Shown piece after piece: positions 24,118-33,404 of a stretch of 64,000 bases of DNA (position 1 is its first letter; the number at the start of each line of letters is the position of its first letter). The stretch spans positions 1-64,000 of the forward strand of contig CAZFEK010000008.1 of assembly GCA_964517465.1 (NCBI GenBank), read 5' to 3'. The DNA is from JACPUX01 sp964517465. GTDB taxonomy: Bacteria; Pseudomonadota; Gammaproteobacteria; Burkholderiales; Casimicrobiaceae. A model generated the notes under the pieces. It did not search any database. It saw nothing but the letters and a program-made list of their open reading frames with translations, and had not been told where the DNA came from. Position numbers and translations under genes: made by a program.

Positions 24118-25337
24118 TGCATCGCGTCGTGGTCACCGGCATGGGCGGCGTCACCGCCTTGGGCGACGATTGGGCGACCGTCTTTTCGGCGCTGGACGCC
24201 GGGCGCACGGCCGTCCGCAGCATGCCGGAGTGGGCGCATTGCACTCAGCTCAACACCAAGCTTGCCGCGCCGATCGATGCGCTTCACATTCCGCCGCATT
24301 ATTCGCGCAAGACTCTGCGCGCCATGGGACGAGTTGCTTTGCTTGGCGTGCGCGCCACGGAACTGGCATTGGAAGACGCCGGCCTGCTGGGCGCAGCGCC
24401 AACGCAGGATGGCCGCTGCGGCGTGGCCTACGGATCTTCGTCCGGGAGCGCCGAACCGATGCGCGCCTTCGGCCGGCTTTTGGAAGACGGCAGCATGACC
24501 GGCGTCACTTCCACGAGCTACATCCAGATGATGGCGCATACCGCGGCAGTGAACATCGGACTCTACTTCGGCCTCAAGGGTCGCATCATTCCCACTTGCA
24601 GCGCGTGCACCTCGGGCAGCCAGGCCATTGGCTTCGCCTACGAAAGTATCAAGGCGGGGCGGCAGGTTTTGATGGTGGCCGGCGGTGCCGACGAACTCTC
24701 GCCGGCCAGCGCCGCAGTGTTCGACACTTTGTTTGCGACCAGCACGCGCAATGACGCGCCCGCCACCACTCCGAGACCCTATGACCGCGATCGCGACGGC
24801 TTGGTGGTCGGCGAAGGCGCGGGAACTTTGGTGCTCGAGGATCGCGATCACGCATTGGCGCGCGGCGCGCGCATTTATGCCGAAGTGCGGGGATTCGGCT
24901 GCAATTCCGACGGCACCCATGTCACTCAGCCCGAGGCCTCCACCATGGCCACCGCGATGCGCTGGGCGCTCGAAGACGCGGGTCTGCCGGCGTCCGCCAT
25001 CGGCTATGTCAACGGGCACGGCACCGCCACCGAACGCGGTGATATCGCCGAAACGCAGGCCACTGCCGCGGTGTTCCAAAGGCCGGTGCCGATCAGCTCC
25101 TTGAAGAGCTACTTTGGCCACACACTCGGAGCCTGCGGTGCCTTAGAAGCATGGCTCAGCATCGAAATGCTGCGCCGCGACTGGTACGCGCCAACGGCGA
25201 ATTTGGCGAGTGTCGACCCTCGCTGCGGCGAACTGGATTATTTGGTCGCGCCGCGGCGCATGAGCCAGGAATACCTGATGTCGAACAATTTTGCCTTCGG
25301 CGGCATCAACACGTCGCTGATTTTTCAACGTCCTTGA
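24117..25337 (+). CDS. Beta-ketoacyl-ACP synthase, FabF-like (APE cluster, KS 2)
   Basis: 406 aa. Catalytic Cys164 in PTCSACTSGSQAIGFAYE, His in NGHGTATERGD and His in SLKSYFGHTLGACGALE. A FabF (KAS II)-type condensing enzyme; in APE systems a homodimeric FabF-like enzyme probably makes the first condensation on the aryl starter. It is the last gene in the tightly overlapping run; a 130-base gap follows. Confidence 0.94.
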   Translation: MHRVVVTGMGGVTALGDDWATVFSALDAGRTAVRSMPEWAHCTQLNTKLAAPIDALHIPPHYSRKTLRAMGRVALLGVRATELALEDAGLLGAAPTQDGRCGVAYGSSSGSAEPMRAFGRLLEDGSMTGVTSTSYIQMMAHTAAVNIGLYFGLKGRIIPTCSACTSGSQAIGFAYESIKAGRQVLMVAGGADELSPASAAVFDTLFATSTRNDAPATTPRPYDRDRDGLVVGEGAGTLVLEDRDHALARGARIYAEVRGFGCNSDGTHVTQPEASTMATAMRWALEDAGLPASAIGYVNGHGTATERGDIAETQATAAVFQRPVPISSLKSYFGHTLGACGALEAWLSIEMLRRDWYAPTANLASVDPRCGELDYLVAPRRMSQEYLMSNNFAFGGINTSLIFQRP

Positions 25338-25467
25338 CCACGGTTCGAACGCAAGCCCGGCGGGGTGAGCGAGGCAAATCGCGGGTGCGCAGGCGCCAGC
25401 CTCCGTTCCCGCGCGTGGCGGGGAAGCCACCGCATTCGTGCGGGGCAAACTTCAGAGGAGAAAGGTA

Positions 25468-25905
25468 ATGAAGAAAAGCCTGTTTTTGCTCGCGACGGCT
25501 CTTGCGGTTTCTAGCGTCTGCCAAGCGCGCGACACGCACCATATGTTCCCGGTTCAGGATGCGCTCAACGCCGGCGAAGCCAAGGCCAAGCTCGATCCAA
25601 AGATACGCTTCTACTTCGGGGATACGCCGCACCCCAAAGTAGCCAAGGACTTCGGGGAATTCACTTCGAACAAAAAAACCAACGCATTCAACAAAAGCGA
25701 CAAGGTCGCCTGCGAGTGGGCTTTTCTCAGCGCCATGGTCAGCTTTCAAGATCGTGCCAAGGAGTTGGGCGGTGATGCCGTCATCAACATCAAGAGCTAC
25801 TACAAGAAAGACTTGAGGGTCAGCCGCAGCGAATATCTGTGCGGCGCCGGCGGCCTGATGGCGGGAGTCACCTTCAAAGGCACGGTAGTCAAACTTGCAA
25901 AATAG
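25468..25905 (+). CDS. Secreted protein of unknown function (heavy-metal-binding-domain-like), after APE cluster
   Basis: 145 aa from the ATG at 25468, with AGGAG upstream. A clear signal peptide (MKKSLFLLATALAVSSVCQA). The core has ACEWAFLSAMVSFQDRAKELGGDAVINIKSYYKK, resembling the YbjQ-like fold (GGDAVI), and two Cys that could form a disulfide. Family members are often mis-annotated as excinuclease subunits. Periplasmic; role unknown. It starts a three-gene run with the next protein and FabB. Confidence 0.8.
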   Translation: MKKSLFLLATALAVSSVCQARDTHHMFPVQDALNAGEAKAKLDPKIRFYFGDTPHPKVAKDFGEFTSNKKTNAFNKSDKVACEWAFLSAMVSFQDRAKELGGDAVINIKSYYKKDLRVSRSEYLCGAGGLMAGVTFKGTVVKLAK

Positions 25906-25914
25906 GAATCCGCA

Positions 25915-26385
25915 ATGAAACCAATGGCAAACTGGATTTTGGCGCTGAGCCTCGCGTTTTGCGCCGGGCTCGTTCAGGCGAGGGCGGGCGTTCCGATCAT
26001 CGATTTCATCGGCCAGACAGCCTTGCGTGCTGACCGCTCTCCCTTGGATGCGCCGGCAATCAAGAAGGCCTTCCATACCGTCGGGGCGCGGCAGGGTTGG
26101 AGCATCATTGAAGAAGCCCCTGACCGGCTGGTCGGAACGCTGTTGGTGAGAGGCAAGCATACCGCCGTTGTCGAAATCACCTTACGCCAGGGCGGTTTCG
26201 ATCTGAAGTATCGATCCAGCATCAATTTGCATGCGCGCGAAACGCCTCTCGAAGCCGGCGCCAGCGAGCCGGCTCCGCCCGCCGGAGCCAAGCTTGCCTC
26301 GGGCGGCGTTTGGACCATACACCCGAACTACAACCGCTGGGTGGGCAATCTCGTGGCGGGAGCGCGTGCCGAATTGGGCATCTGA
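25915..26385 (+). CDS. Secreted protein of unknown function, after APE cluster
   Basis: 156 aa with a signal peptide (MKPMANWILALSLAFCAGLVQA, cleavage near ARA). The mature part has features of a small periplasmic domain with GWSIIEEAPDRLVGTLLVRGKH and IHPNYNRWVGNLVAGAR. I do not recognise a functional family. It lies 9 bases behind the preceding secreted protein, so the two are probably co-expressed. Confidence 0.75.
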   Translation: MKPMANWILALSLAFCAGLVQARAGVPIIDFIGQTALRADRSPLDAPAIKKAFHTVGARQGWSIIEEAPDRLVGTLLVRGKHTAVVEITLRQGGFDLKYRSSINLHARETPLEAGASEPAPPAGAKLASGGVWTIHPNYNRWVGNLVAGARAELGI

Positions 26386-26404
26386 GTCGGATCGAGCTCC
26401 AAGC

Positions 26405-27643
26405 GTGAGAACAGGTACCAACCCATGCCGGGTAGTGATCACCGGCATGGGCATCGTTTCCTCCATCGGCGACAACGTTCCCGAGGTGCTGGCGTCTTTG
26501 CGCGCAGGCCGCAGCGGATTGCGTCCGGCACCGGAGTTTCTCGAAGCCGGACTGATGTGCGCGGTGGCCGGAGCGCCGCGACTCGATCCCAAGAGCATTG
26601 GTGATCGCAAGCTCAGGCGATATTTTGCCGATGCCGCGCTTTTCGCCTGGACGGCGGTGCGGGAAGCACTGAGCCAGGCAGGAATCCAGGACCTCAGTAA
26701 TGCCCGCTTGGGCCTGATCGCCGGGTCCGGCTCGGGCAGCCTTTCGAGCGCGCAGGAAGCTTACGCCCTGGCCCAAGCGCGCGGTGTGGCTCGAATTTCG
26801 CCCTACGTCGTTCCGCGTATCATGGGCAGCACACTTTCGGCTTGCCTCGCGACTGCGCTGGGGATACGCGGCGCGGTCTACAGCGTCAGCTCCGCCTGCG
26901 CCACCTCGGCCCACTGTATCGGCCACGCCATGGAGCTGATTCAGCTCGGAAAGCAGGACGTGGTGATCGCCGGTGGCGCCGAGGAGTTGCATGTGTCTTT
27001 GGCGATGTTGTTCGATGCCATGGGCGTGCTGGCCACCGACCACAACCACACGCCGCAAGCCGCATGCCGCCCGTTCGACGCCGCGCGGCAGGGGTTTGCG
27101 CTCGCCGGAGGCGCCGCCATGCTGGTGCTGGAATCCTTGGAACACGCCCAGGCGCGGGGCGCGGAAATCCTCGCCGAATTGTCCGGGTATGGCGCCACCT
27201 GCGATGGCGCCGACATGGTTCATCCCAGTACCGAAGGCGCGGTGCGGGCGATGAAGTTGGCTTGGCCGGGCGACGCCGCCGAGATCGACTACGTCAATCC
27301 GCATGCCACGGGCACCCAACGCGGCGACTTGAGCGAGGCCCAGGCCTTGGCGGTTTTTTTTGGCGCCCATCGTCCGCTGGTCTCGGCGACCAAAGGCCTT
27401 GCCGGCCACTCCATTGCCGCGGTGGCGGCGCAAGAGCTGATCTACACCCTGCTGATGATGCGCGAAGGTTTTGTTCCGGCAAGCAAGAACCTCGACCATT
27501 TAGATGCCGAGATGCCAGCCCTCAATTTCGTGCGCCAGACCATGCCGCAGAAGATCCGCCGTGCGCTGAGCCTGAGCCTTGGATTCGGCGGCGCCAACGC
27601 GGCCTTGGTAGTGGAAACCTTTCGGCCCGACCCAAGGGCTTGA
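26405..27643 (+). CDS. Beta-ketoacyl-ACP synthase I (FabB-type), after APE cluster (KS 3)
   Basis: 412 aa from a GTG at 26405; the open frame upstream runs through the previous gene in another frame and is rejected. KAS I signature SSACATSAHCIGHAMELIQLGKQD (split: SSACATSAHCIG, then HAMELIQLGKQD) with catalytic Cys165; His in NPHATGTQRGD and in TKGLAGHSIAAV. FabB makes unsaturated fatty acids in primary metabolism, but here no fabA neighbour exists and the gene follows the APE cluster, so it may supply or extend polyene or anchor acyl chains. That assignment is inference. Confidence 0.9.
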   Translation: MRTGTNPCRVVITGMGIVSSIGDNVPEVLASLRAGRSGLRPAPEFLEAGLMCAVAGAPRLDPKSIGDRKLRRYFADAALFAWTAVREALSQAGIQDLSNARLGLIAGSGSGSLSSAQEAYALAQARGVARISPYVVPRIMGSTLSACLATALGIRGAVYSVSSACATSAHCIGHAMELIQLGKQDVVIAGGAEELHVSLAMLFDAMGVLATDHNHTPQAACRPFDAARQGFALAGGAAMLVLESLEHAQARGAEILAELSGYGATCDGADMVHPSTEGAVRAMKLAWPGDAAEIDYVNPHATGTQRGDLSEAQALAVFFGAHRPLVSATKGLAGHSIAAVAAQELIYTLLMMREGFVPASKNLDHLDAEMPALNFVRQTMPQKIRRALSLSLGFGGANAALVVETFRPDPRA

Positions 27644-27659
27644 TCGCTTGCGTCCCGAT

Positions 27660-29096
27660 TCAGCGTTTCTTGGGGGGCGGCAAGCCGCGTGCCACGACCC
27701 AATCGACCAATGCGTCGAGAGCCGCTTGGGTGTTGCCGGCCTGAGGATGGTTGACGATGGCGACCAGCGCAAGCCGCCGGCCGCGACGATCGAGCACATA
27801 GCCTGCGAGGGCGCGCACCTCGTCGAGCGAACCCGTCTTGAGATGCGCCATCCCCGCTGAAACGCGGCCCAGCATGCGGTGCTGGAGCGTGCCGTCAGTG
27901 GCCGAGAGCGGCAGCGAGGCCATAAACTCGGGCATCAGCGGGCTGGCATAAGCAAGCTGCAGAATCTCGGCCAGATGCGCCGCGCTGATGCGATCGGTGC
28001 GCGAGAGCCCGGAGCCGTTTTCGATCTGGAACTCCGGGAAATGCAGTTGTTTGGACTTCAGCCACGCATCCATCCGCGCCCGCGCCAGCGGCAATGAAGC
28101 CGCGGTCTGCCGATCGGGCGCGGCGAGGGTGAGGAAAAGCTGCCGCGCCATCACATTGTTGGACCGCTTGTTTATATCGCGAATGATCTCGGCCAGGGGC
28201 GGCGATTCCAGCGTGGCGAGGAGCTTCGCGTCTGTGGGGACCGGCGCCTCGCGTCCGGCGCCGGCGAGGCTTCCGCCCTGCTGCGCCCAGAGTTCGCGAA
28301 AGCTCGCTTGAAAGAAAGGACCGTGATCGAACAGGCTCACCCACCAGCTCTTTTCCTCGCAGGCTTTGGCATAAGTGCCGGAGAAAACCGCCCGCGCCGA
28401 TTCCGGCTGCGATTCGAAGCCCGCGACCAAGGCTTCGCGCCAATCATGGCACGGAGCCTTGCCGAGCTTGAGGCGATTGTCGATAAAGAGCGCCGCCGGC
28501 TGCGGCTCGGCGCGCACCGCCACGCCGGTGCCATTTTCGTCGGGGGAAAAAACGAAGCGCACGGTCTTGAAATTGAAAAGCAGCGCATCGGGGCCGACGT
28601 TGTAGGCCTTCAGCGGCTCGTCGTCGAAGGCGGCGGGGTCGTGGGGCGGAAGGATGAAGTGACTGCGATCCAGCACCAGATCGCCGGCGATGTGCTGCAG
28701 CCCTTTGCCGCGCACTTGCTGCAAGAAATTGGCGAGCGCCTCGTAGGTAATTTTCGGGTCCCCGCTGCCTCGGACGTAAAGGTCCCCCTGCAGGACACCG
28801 GAGCGCAATTCACCAGTGTAGAACAGCGGCGTCTTCCAGGTGTAGGCGGGCCCCAACTGGTCGAGTGCCGCGAAGGTGGTGAGGAGCTTCATGGTCGAAG
28901 CCGGGTTCATGGCCTTCTGGGCCTGGTGATACACCAGCGGCCTCTTGGCGCCGATTTCGCGCACCTCCACGGCCACGGCCGCGGCCGGCACGCCCGCCTT
29001 GTGTAATTCGCGCAGCATGGGCCAAGGCAGGTTGGCGCGAGCGGCGCTCGAAGCCAGTGCGACCCCGAGACCCAGGGCAAAAATCAGGCGGCTCAT
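27660..29096 (-). CDS. dacB: D-alanyl-D-alanine carboxypeptidase/endopeptidase (PBP4, DacB-like)
   Basis: 478 aa from the ATG at 29096 with a signal peptide (RLIFALGLGVALASSAARA). Penicillin-binding motifs are in order: SxxK in NPASTMKLLTTF, SxN in KRSNNVMARQL and KTG in LKTGSLDEV. It trims or cleaves peptidoglycan cross-bridges in the periplasm. Its start overlaps the bioA stop (ATGA), so the two are co-transcribed. It converges with the FabB gene. Confidence 0.93.
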   Translation of the reverse strand: MSRLIFALGLGVALASSAARANLPWPMLRELHKAGVPAAAVAVEVREIGAKRPLVYHQAQKAMNPASTMKLLTTFAALDQLGPAYTWKTPLFYTGELRSGVLQGDLYVRGSGDPKITYEALANFLQQVRGKGLQHIAGDLVLDRSHFILPPHDPAAFDDEPLKAYNVGPDALLFNFKTVRFVFSPDENGTGVAVRAEPQPAALFIDNRLKLGKAPCHDWREALVAGFESQPESARAVFSGTYAKACEEKSWWVSLFDHGPFFQASFRELWAQQGGSLAGAGREAPVPTDAKLLATLESPPLAEIIRDINKRSNNVMARQLFLTLAAPDRQTAASLPLARARMDAWLKSKQLHFPEFQIENGSGLSRTDRISAAHLAEILQLAYASPLMPEFMASLPLSATDGTLQHRMLGRVSAGMAHLKTGSLDEVRALAGYVLDRRGRRLALVAIVNHPQAGNTQAALDALVDWVVARGLPPPKKR

Positions 29097-30427
29097 GCTT
29101 CGTGTACGATGGCCTGCACGCCTTCGGCCAAAAACTCCATGTCCGGGTCGCTCAAGCAATAAGGCGGCATAAGGTAGAGCGTGTTGCCTATGGGCCGTAA
29201 CAGTAACCCGCGCTTTAGCCCGGCAGCGAAACACCAGCGGGCGAACGCCGAGCGCTCGCTTGCTACTTCGAAGGCCCAGATCATGCCCAAGCGCCGGAAA
29301 TTTCTTACCTTGGAGTTCTTGCTCAAAGGGGCCAGCAGGGTGGAAAGACGCGCGGCGCGCTGTCGGTTGGCAGCGAGCACATCGTCTTGGCGGAAAATGT
29401 CGAGCACGGTGATGGCAGCGCGGCAGGCCAAAGGATTGCCGGTGTAGGAGTGTGAATGCAAAAAGCCGCGGGCGAGATCGTCATCGTAAAACGCCTCATA
29501 AACCGAGTCGGTGGTCATGACGCAGGAAAGCGGCAAGAAACCGCCGGTGATGCCCTTGGACAGGCATAAGAAGTCGGGACGCACCGCCCCTTGTTCGCAG
29601 GCGAAAAGTGAGCCGGTGCGACCGAACCCGGTCAAAATTTCGTCGGCGATGAGCAGCACGCCGTATTGATCACACAAACGCCGCGCCGCGCGCAAGTAGT
29701 CGGCGTGATACATGGCCATTCCGGCAGCACCTTGTACCAGCGGCTCGAGGATGAGTGCCGCGATTTGCTGATGCTCGCGGGCGAGCCGCGCCGCCAGCGT
29801 GGCAGCCGCCTCCGCGGCCGCCTTTTCGGGCGAGGTGCCTGGCGCGAAGCCTCGCGGGTCGGGCGAAGCGACCGTGGCGGATGCGCGCAGCAAAGGCGCA
29901 TACACATCGCGGAATAGCGCCACGTCGGTTACCGCCAGGGCGCCCAGCGTCTCGCCGTGGTAGGCGTTGGCGAGACTGAGGAAGCGGGTCTTTTCCGCTT
30001 TGCCTTGGTTGCGCCAGTAGTGGAAAGCCATTTTCAGAGCGATCTCGGCGGCCGAGGCGCCGTCCGAGGCGTAGAAGCAGTGGCCCAGGCCTGGGGGCGC
30101 GACTTCGGCCAAGCGTTCGGACAATTCCACCACCGCGGGGTGGGTGAAGCCAGCCAGTAAAACGTGTTCCAGGGTGGCCATCTGGCGAGTAATTGCGGCG
30201 GCGATGCGCGCTTCGCCATGGCCGAAGAGGTTCACCCACCAGGAACTCACGGCGTCGAGGTAGCGTTTGCCCTGCGCATCAAAAAGCCAGACGCCTTCAC
30301 CGCGGACGATGGGCATCAGCGGCAGCTTCTCATGCACCTTCATTTGGGTGCAGGGGTGCCACACCGCTGCGCGACTGCGTTGCAGGAGATCTTGATGGAG
30401 GGCGTCCGGCGTGGAGGTGCGATTCAT
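29093..30427 (-). CDS. bioA: Adenosylmethionine-8-amino-7-oxononanoate aminotransferase (BioA)
   Basis: 444 aa from the ATG at 30427; the frame is open upstream but family homology starts here. Class III PLP aminotransferase of biotin synthesis, converting KAPA to DAPA with S-adenosylmethionine as amino donor. Visible: the BioA hallmark SSWWVNLFGHG, the Tyr of NAYHGETLGA, IADEILTGFGRTG and the PLP Lys in LCLSKGITGG. No other bio genes lie in the window. Confidence 0.95.
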   Translation of the reverse strand: MNRTSTPDALHQDLLQRSRAAVWHPCTQMKVHEKLPLMPIVRGEGVWLFDAQGKRYLDAVSSWWVNLFGHGEARIAAAITRQMATLEHVLLAGFTHPAVVELSERLAEVAPPGLGHCFYASDGASAAEIALKMAFHYWRNQGKAEKTRFLSLANAYHGETLGALAVTDVALFRDVYAPLLRASATVASPDPRGFAPGTSPEKAAAEAAATLAARLAREHQQIAALILEPLVQGAAGMAMYHADYLRAARRLCDQYGVLLIADEILTGFGRTGSLFACEQGAVRPDFLCLSKGITGGFLPLSCVMTTDSVYEAFYDDDLARGFLHSHSYTGNPLACRAAITVLDIFRQDDVLAANRQRAARLSTLLAPLSKNSKVRNFRRLGMIWAFEVASERSAFARWCFAAGLKRGLLLRPIGNTLYLMPPYCLSDPDMEFLAEGVQAIVHEA

Positions 30428-30458
30428 CGTGTTTGGCTTAAGTTCCGGCAGGTCCGGG

Positions 30459-32642
30459 TCAGGGTCTGCCGAGGAAGAGGTAGACCGCCGTGGCGCCGCC
30501 GGTGCCGCGCCCGTAAGCCAAATAAAACGGCCCCAAAGCGGTGTCGGCGCCGAGGAAAATCGAAGCCGCGGTTTTGAGTTCCCGCTTCTCGCGGCGGGTG
30601 GCCCAGACATTGCCGGCTTCGATCGATCCGCCGAAATACACCGCCCGGCCGAAGGCGGGAAGCTGTCCGATCGGGCGATAGGCCGAAGCGCGAGTGAGAA
30701 ACAGGTAATTGCCTCGGAATTCCTCATTGCGAAAACCGGAGAGCTGCTGGAAACCGCCCAGAGAAAAGCCTATGCCCCCCGTTTTGTCGTCGGCTCCATA
30801 GCCGCCGGCCAGCAGTGCGAGGTTGACGGTGTTGGCGCCCACGGTAAACGCCTTCTGGGCTTCGAGCTGCGCTTGGAGGTAACTCGCGTCGCTGCCCAGC
30901 GCCGTGGTGGCGGCGAGGAGCGAGAGCTTGATGCGCGAACCGTCGCGGGGGAAGCTCACGTTGTCCAACTGGTCGTAAACCAGCGCCGTCGTATAACCGG
31001 CCTCGCGGGCCTTGTAGGTGGCTGGAAAGATACCCACGCTGGGTTCGGCGCTGATGCGCGCGAGTGTCAAACCGACGCGCCCTTCGCCCCATTTGCCTAT
31101 GGGTGCGCCCAAATCCAGCCCGGCCCGGCTGGTGGCCAGGTCGAACTGCGCTACGCGCTCGCCCGCGGCATAGGCATCGAGCAAGCGGCGCTCGTGCTGG
31201 AGGTGAGCATCGAGATACAGCCAGTTGGTAGCCGACAGCGGCTGATAAAACTCGCTGCGCAAGCGGCGGGTGCGGCCGATCTGCGCTTCGTTGCGCCACT
31301 CGGCCCCCAGGCGGTTGACCCAGGTGCGCACATGGCCCAGGCGCAAATTGAAGCTGGCGTCGCCGCGAAAGTCGGTGGAGGCCGTGACACCAAAGCGCAA
31401 ATAGTTCGGACCCCAGGATTTTTCGGTCGCTTCGATCAGCAGGCCCTTGCGATCCCGGTCGGTAATGATGGCGTAGTCCAGGCGCTCGAAATCTCCCCGC
31501 CCCTGCAAACGGGTGAGGTCGGCGTTCAGTCGGGCGCGATCGAACTCCTGACCGGGCTGGGTATCCATGGCGGCCGCCAGGACTTCCGGATCGGCGAACT
31601 CCAGGGGTTTGAAGCGCAGGAAGTCGATGCGCCCTGGTTGAGCCGGCGGCGCAGGCGGCTGGCGGGGGGGGGCCGCGGTTCGCGCAAAAACGAGCAACTG
31701 ATCTTCGATTTTCTTGGCGGCGGCATAACCGGCGGCGATGGCTTGGGCTCCGCGCGCAAAATCGGTGGCGCCCATGTCCCCCAAGTCAGGCGCGATCAAC
31801 ACGTCCTTTTCTTCGTCGAGGCGCGCCAGCTGCTCGCGCACGTTTTGTTCGGTCAAGATATTGATCATCTGCCGCGTGACGCCGACGAAGGAGCCCAGCT
31901 CCGAGCGGGGGGAAAGCGGCGTGCCGATGTTCACCGCGATAATTCGCGTCGCTCCCAAAGTGTGCGCCAGGTCGACCGGGAGATTCTTGACCAGGCCGCC
32001 ATCGCCGTAGAGACGGCCATCGACTTCAATGGGGGCGAAGGCGCCCGGCACCGACATGCTGGCTCGCATGGCCACCCGTAGCGGGCCGTGCGCGAAAATT
32101 TTGATTGCGCCGCTTTCGAGGTCGGTCGCGACGGCTCGGAAAGGGATGGGGAGCTGGTCGAAGGCGATGTCTTCCCTGAGGTGCGCGGTGAGGTCCTTGA
32201 GCTCCAATTCCAGGCGACTGGTGGCGAAGGCGCCTCGGGGAAGACCCAACTTCCAATCGCGCAGGCCGATCTCGAAGGGCAGGGGGAAGCGGAAATCTTC
32301 TTCCTTGCGCCGCAGACTAAGTTCCTGGCGCGGCGGGCGCTCGGAAAACATCGCCTCCCAATCGAGGGTCAGCACCAGGCGCTCCAGTGATCTTGCGTCC
32401 ATGCCGCTGGCGTACAGGCCGCCGACGATGGCGCCCATACTGGTTCCCGTGATGCAGTCCACGCGCACGCCTTTTTCTTCCAGCGCCTTGAGCACACCGA
32501 CATGGGCGAAGCCCCGCGCCCCCCCGCCGGAGAGCACCAGGCAAACGCGCCCGCCTTCTTTCGCGCCCGCGGCGGCGGCCGGGAAGCTGAAAACAAAAAG
32601 CAGGGCACAAATCGACGAAAGGAACCGAAAGCGCATGATCAT
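30459..32642 (-). CDS. Patatin-like phospholipase with BamA-type barrel (PlpD-like)
   Basis: 727 aa with a signal peptide (FLSSICALLFVFSFPAAAAGA). Residues about 30-230 are a patatin lipase: oxyanion SGGGARGFAHVGVL, nucleophile Ser in ITGTSMGAIVGG and the Asp of DGGLVKNLP. Then comes a POTRA-like segment (about 330-400) and a C-terminal 16-strand BamA/D15-type barrel. This is the layout of type V secretion PlpD proteins, which display or release a phospholipase at the cell surface. It lies 31 bases upstream of bioA on the same strand. Confidence 0.9.
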   Translation of the reverse strand: MIMRFRFLSSICALLFVFSFPAAAAGAKEGGRVCLVLSGGGARGFAHVGVLKALEEKGVRVDCITGTSMGAIVGGLYASGMDARSLERLVLTLDWEAMFSERPPRQELSLRRKEEDFRFPLPFEIGLRDWKLGLPRGAFATSRLELELKDLTAHLREDIAFDQLPIPFRAVATDLESGAIKIFAHGPLRVAMRASMSVPGAFAPIEVDGRLYGDGGLVKNLPVDLAHTLGATRIIAVNIGTPLSPRSELGSFVGVTRQMINILTEQNVREQLARLDEEKDVLIAPDLGDMGATDFARGAQAIAAGYAAAKKIEDQLLVFARTAAPPRQPPAPPAQPGRIDFLRFKPLEFADPEVLAAAMDTQPGQEFDRARLNADLTRLQGRGDFERLDYAIITDRDRKGLLIEATEKSWGPNYLRFGVTASTDFRGDASFNLRLGHVRTWVNRLGAEWRNEAQIGRTRRLRSEFYQPLSATNWLYLDAHLQHERRLLDAYAAGERVAQFDLATSRAGLDLGAPIGKWGEGRVGLTLARISAEPSVGIFPATYKAREAGYTTALVYDQLDNVSFPRDGSRIKLSLLAATTALGSDASYLQAQLEAQKAFTVGANTVNLALLAGGYGADDKTGGIGFSLGGFQQLSGFRNEEFRGNYLFLTRASAYRPIGQLPAFGRAVYFGGSIEAGNVWATRREKRELKTAASIFLGADTALGPFYLAYGRGTGGATAVYLFLGRP

Positions 32643-32843
32643 GGACGAAGTCTGATCGAAGAAACACGCCCATGGGGCCGGAGAAAAAGGCTCTTGGGTG
32701 CAGTGTCAGCAGGCACGCATTATATGCGGCCTGGGCTATGCGCGGCGGTGGCCGGGGGTGCGCGGCGGGCAGGGAATAGGTCTCCCGCCTTGGGATGTTC
32801 GTCGGTTGTGCCTGCCCCCCTGCGAGTCCAGCCGCTGCATCGC

Positions 32844-32873
32844 TTGACAATTAGTTCTAATTAGAACTATAGT
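32844..32873 (+). promoter_or_regulatory. Sigma-70 promoter of the MarR-b561-YceI operon
   Basis: TTGACA (32844-32849) and TATAGT (32868-32873) are separated by 18 bases, a near-consensus promoter. Transcription would start near 32880, practically at the MarR ATG (32881), so the mRNA may be leaderless. Confidence 0.8.
32852..32869. promoter_or_regulatory. Palindromic operator for the MarR regulator
   Basis: TAGTTCTAATTAGAACTA is an 18-base perfect palindrome lying between and overlapping the -35 and -10 elements. MarR dimers bind such AT-rich palindromes; placement inside the promoter predicts autorepression of the whole operon. Confidence 0.8.
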
Positions 32874-32880
32874 GCCGGCG

Positions 32881-33399
32881 ATGAATCAGCCCAGCCCGTT
32901 TCCACGTCCGCCCCGCGAGCCCTTCCTGCCTATCCTGCGTGAACTGGCGCTTTGTTACCAGGCTTTCGAGCGTCATTCCTCGCGTCACATCCGCAGCCTG
33001 GGTCTGACCCCTTCGCAATTCGACATCATCGCCACACTGGGCAACACCTCCGGCATGAGCTGCAAGGAGTTGGGCGAGCGCACCTTGATCACCAAAGGCA
33101 CGCTCACCGGCGTCATCGATCGCTTGGAAGCGCGCGGCTTGTTGCGGCGCCGGGGGGCAAAGCATGACCGTCGCAGCTTCACCGTCGCGCTCACACCGGC
33201 CGGAGAACGCGAGTTCGAGCGGGTCTTTCCCGCGCATTTGGCTTTCCTGAAGCCCGCTTTTGGCGGCTTCAAGGGCGAAGACCTGGCGGAATTGGAACAC
33301 AAGCTCCATCGGCTGCGCTGTCGTTTCGAAGATGCCGAGGCTCGGAGCGCGGCGCAGAAGGCCGCGGTTATCCCCAACCGCGCGAAGGTGCGCCGGTGA
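32881..33399 (+). CDS. MarR-family transcriptional repressor
   Basis: 172 aa from the ATG at 32881. A winged helix of the MarR type: LTPSQFDIIATLGNTSGMSCKELGE (split in two, LTPSQFDIIATLGNT and SGMSCKELGE), recognition helix TLITKGTLTGVIDRLEARGL and the wing KHDRRSFTVALTPAG. It probably responds to an oxidant or organic ligand and represses the cytochrome b561 and YceI genes that follow without gaps. One Cys (in MSCKEL) could be redox-sensing, which is speculation. Confidence 0.93.
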   Translation: MNQPSPFPRPPREPFLPILRELALCYQAFERHSSRHIRSLGLTPSQFDIIATLGNTSGMSCKELGERTLITKGTLTGVIDRLEARGLLRRRGAKHDRRSFTVALTPAGEREFERVFPAHLAFLKPAFGGFKGEDLAELEHKLHRLRCRFEDAEARSAAQKAAVIPNRAKVRR

Positions 33400-33404
33400 C
33401 TCCG

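Noticed and set aside
30411..32081. Long plus-strand open frame (556 codons) antisense to the patatin gene
   Set aside because: It is the mirror of a well-supported gene on the other strand, lacks family features and has the composition typical of antisense frames in GC-rich DNA.
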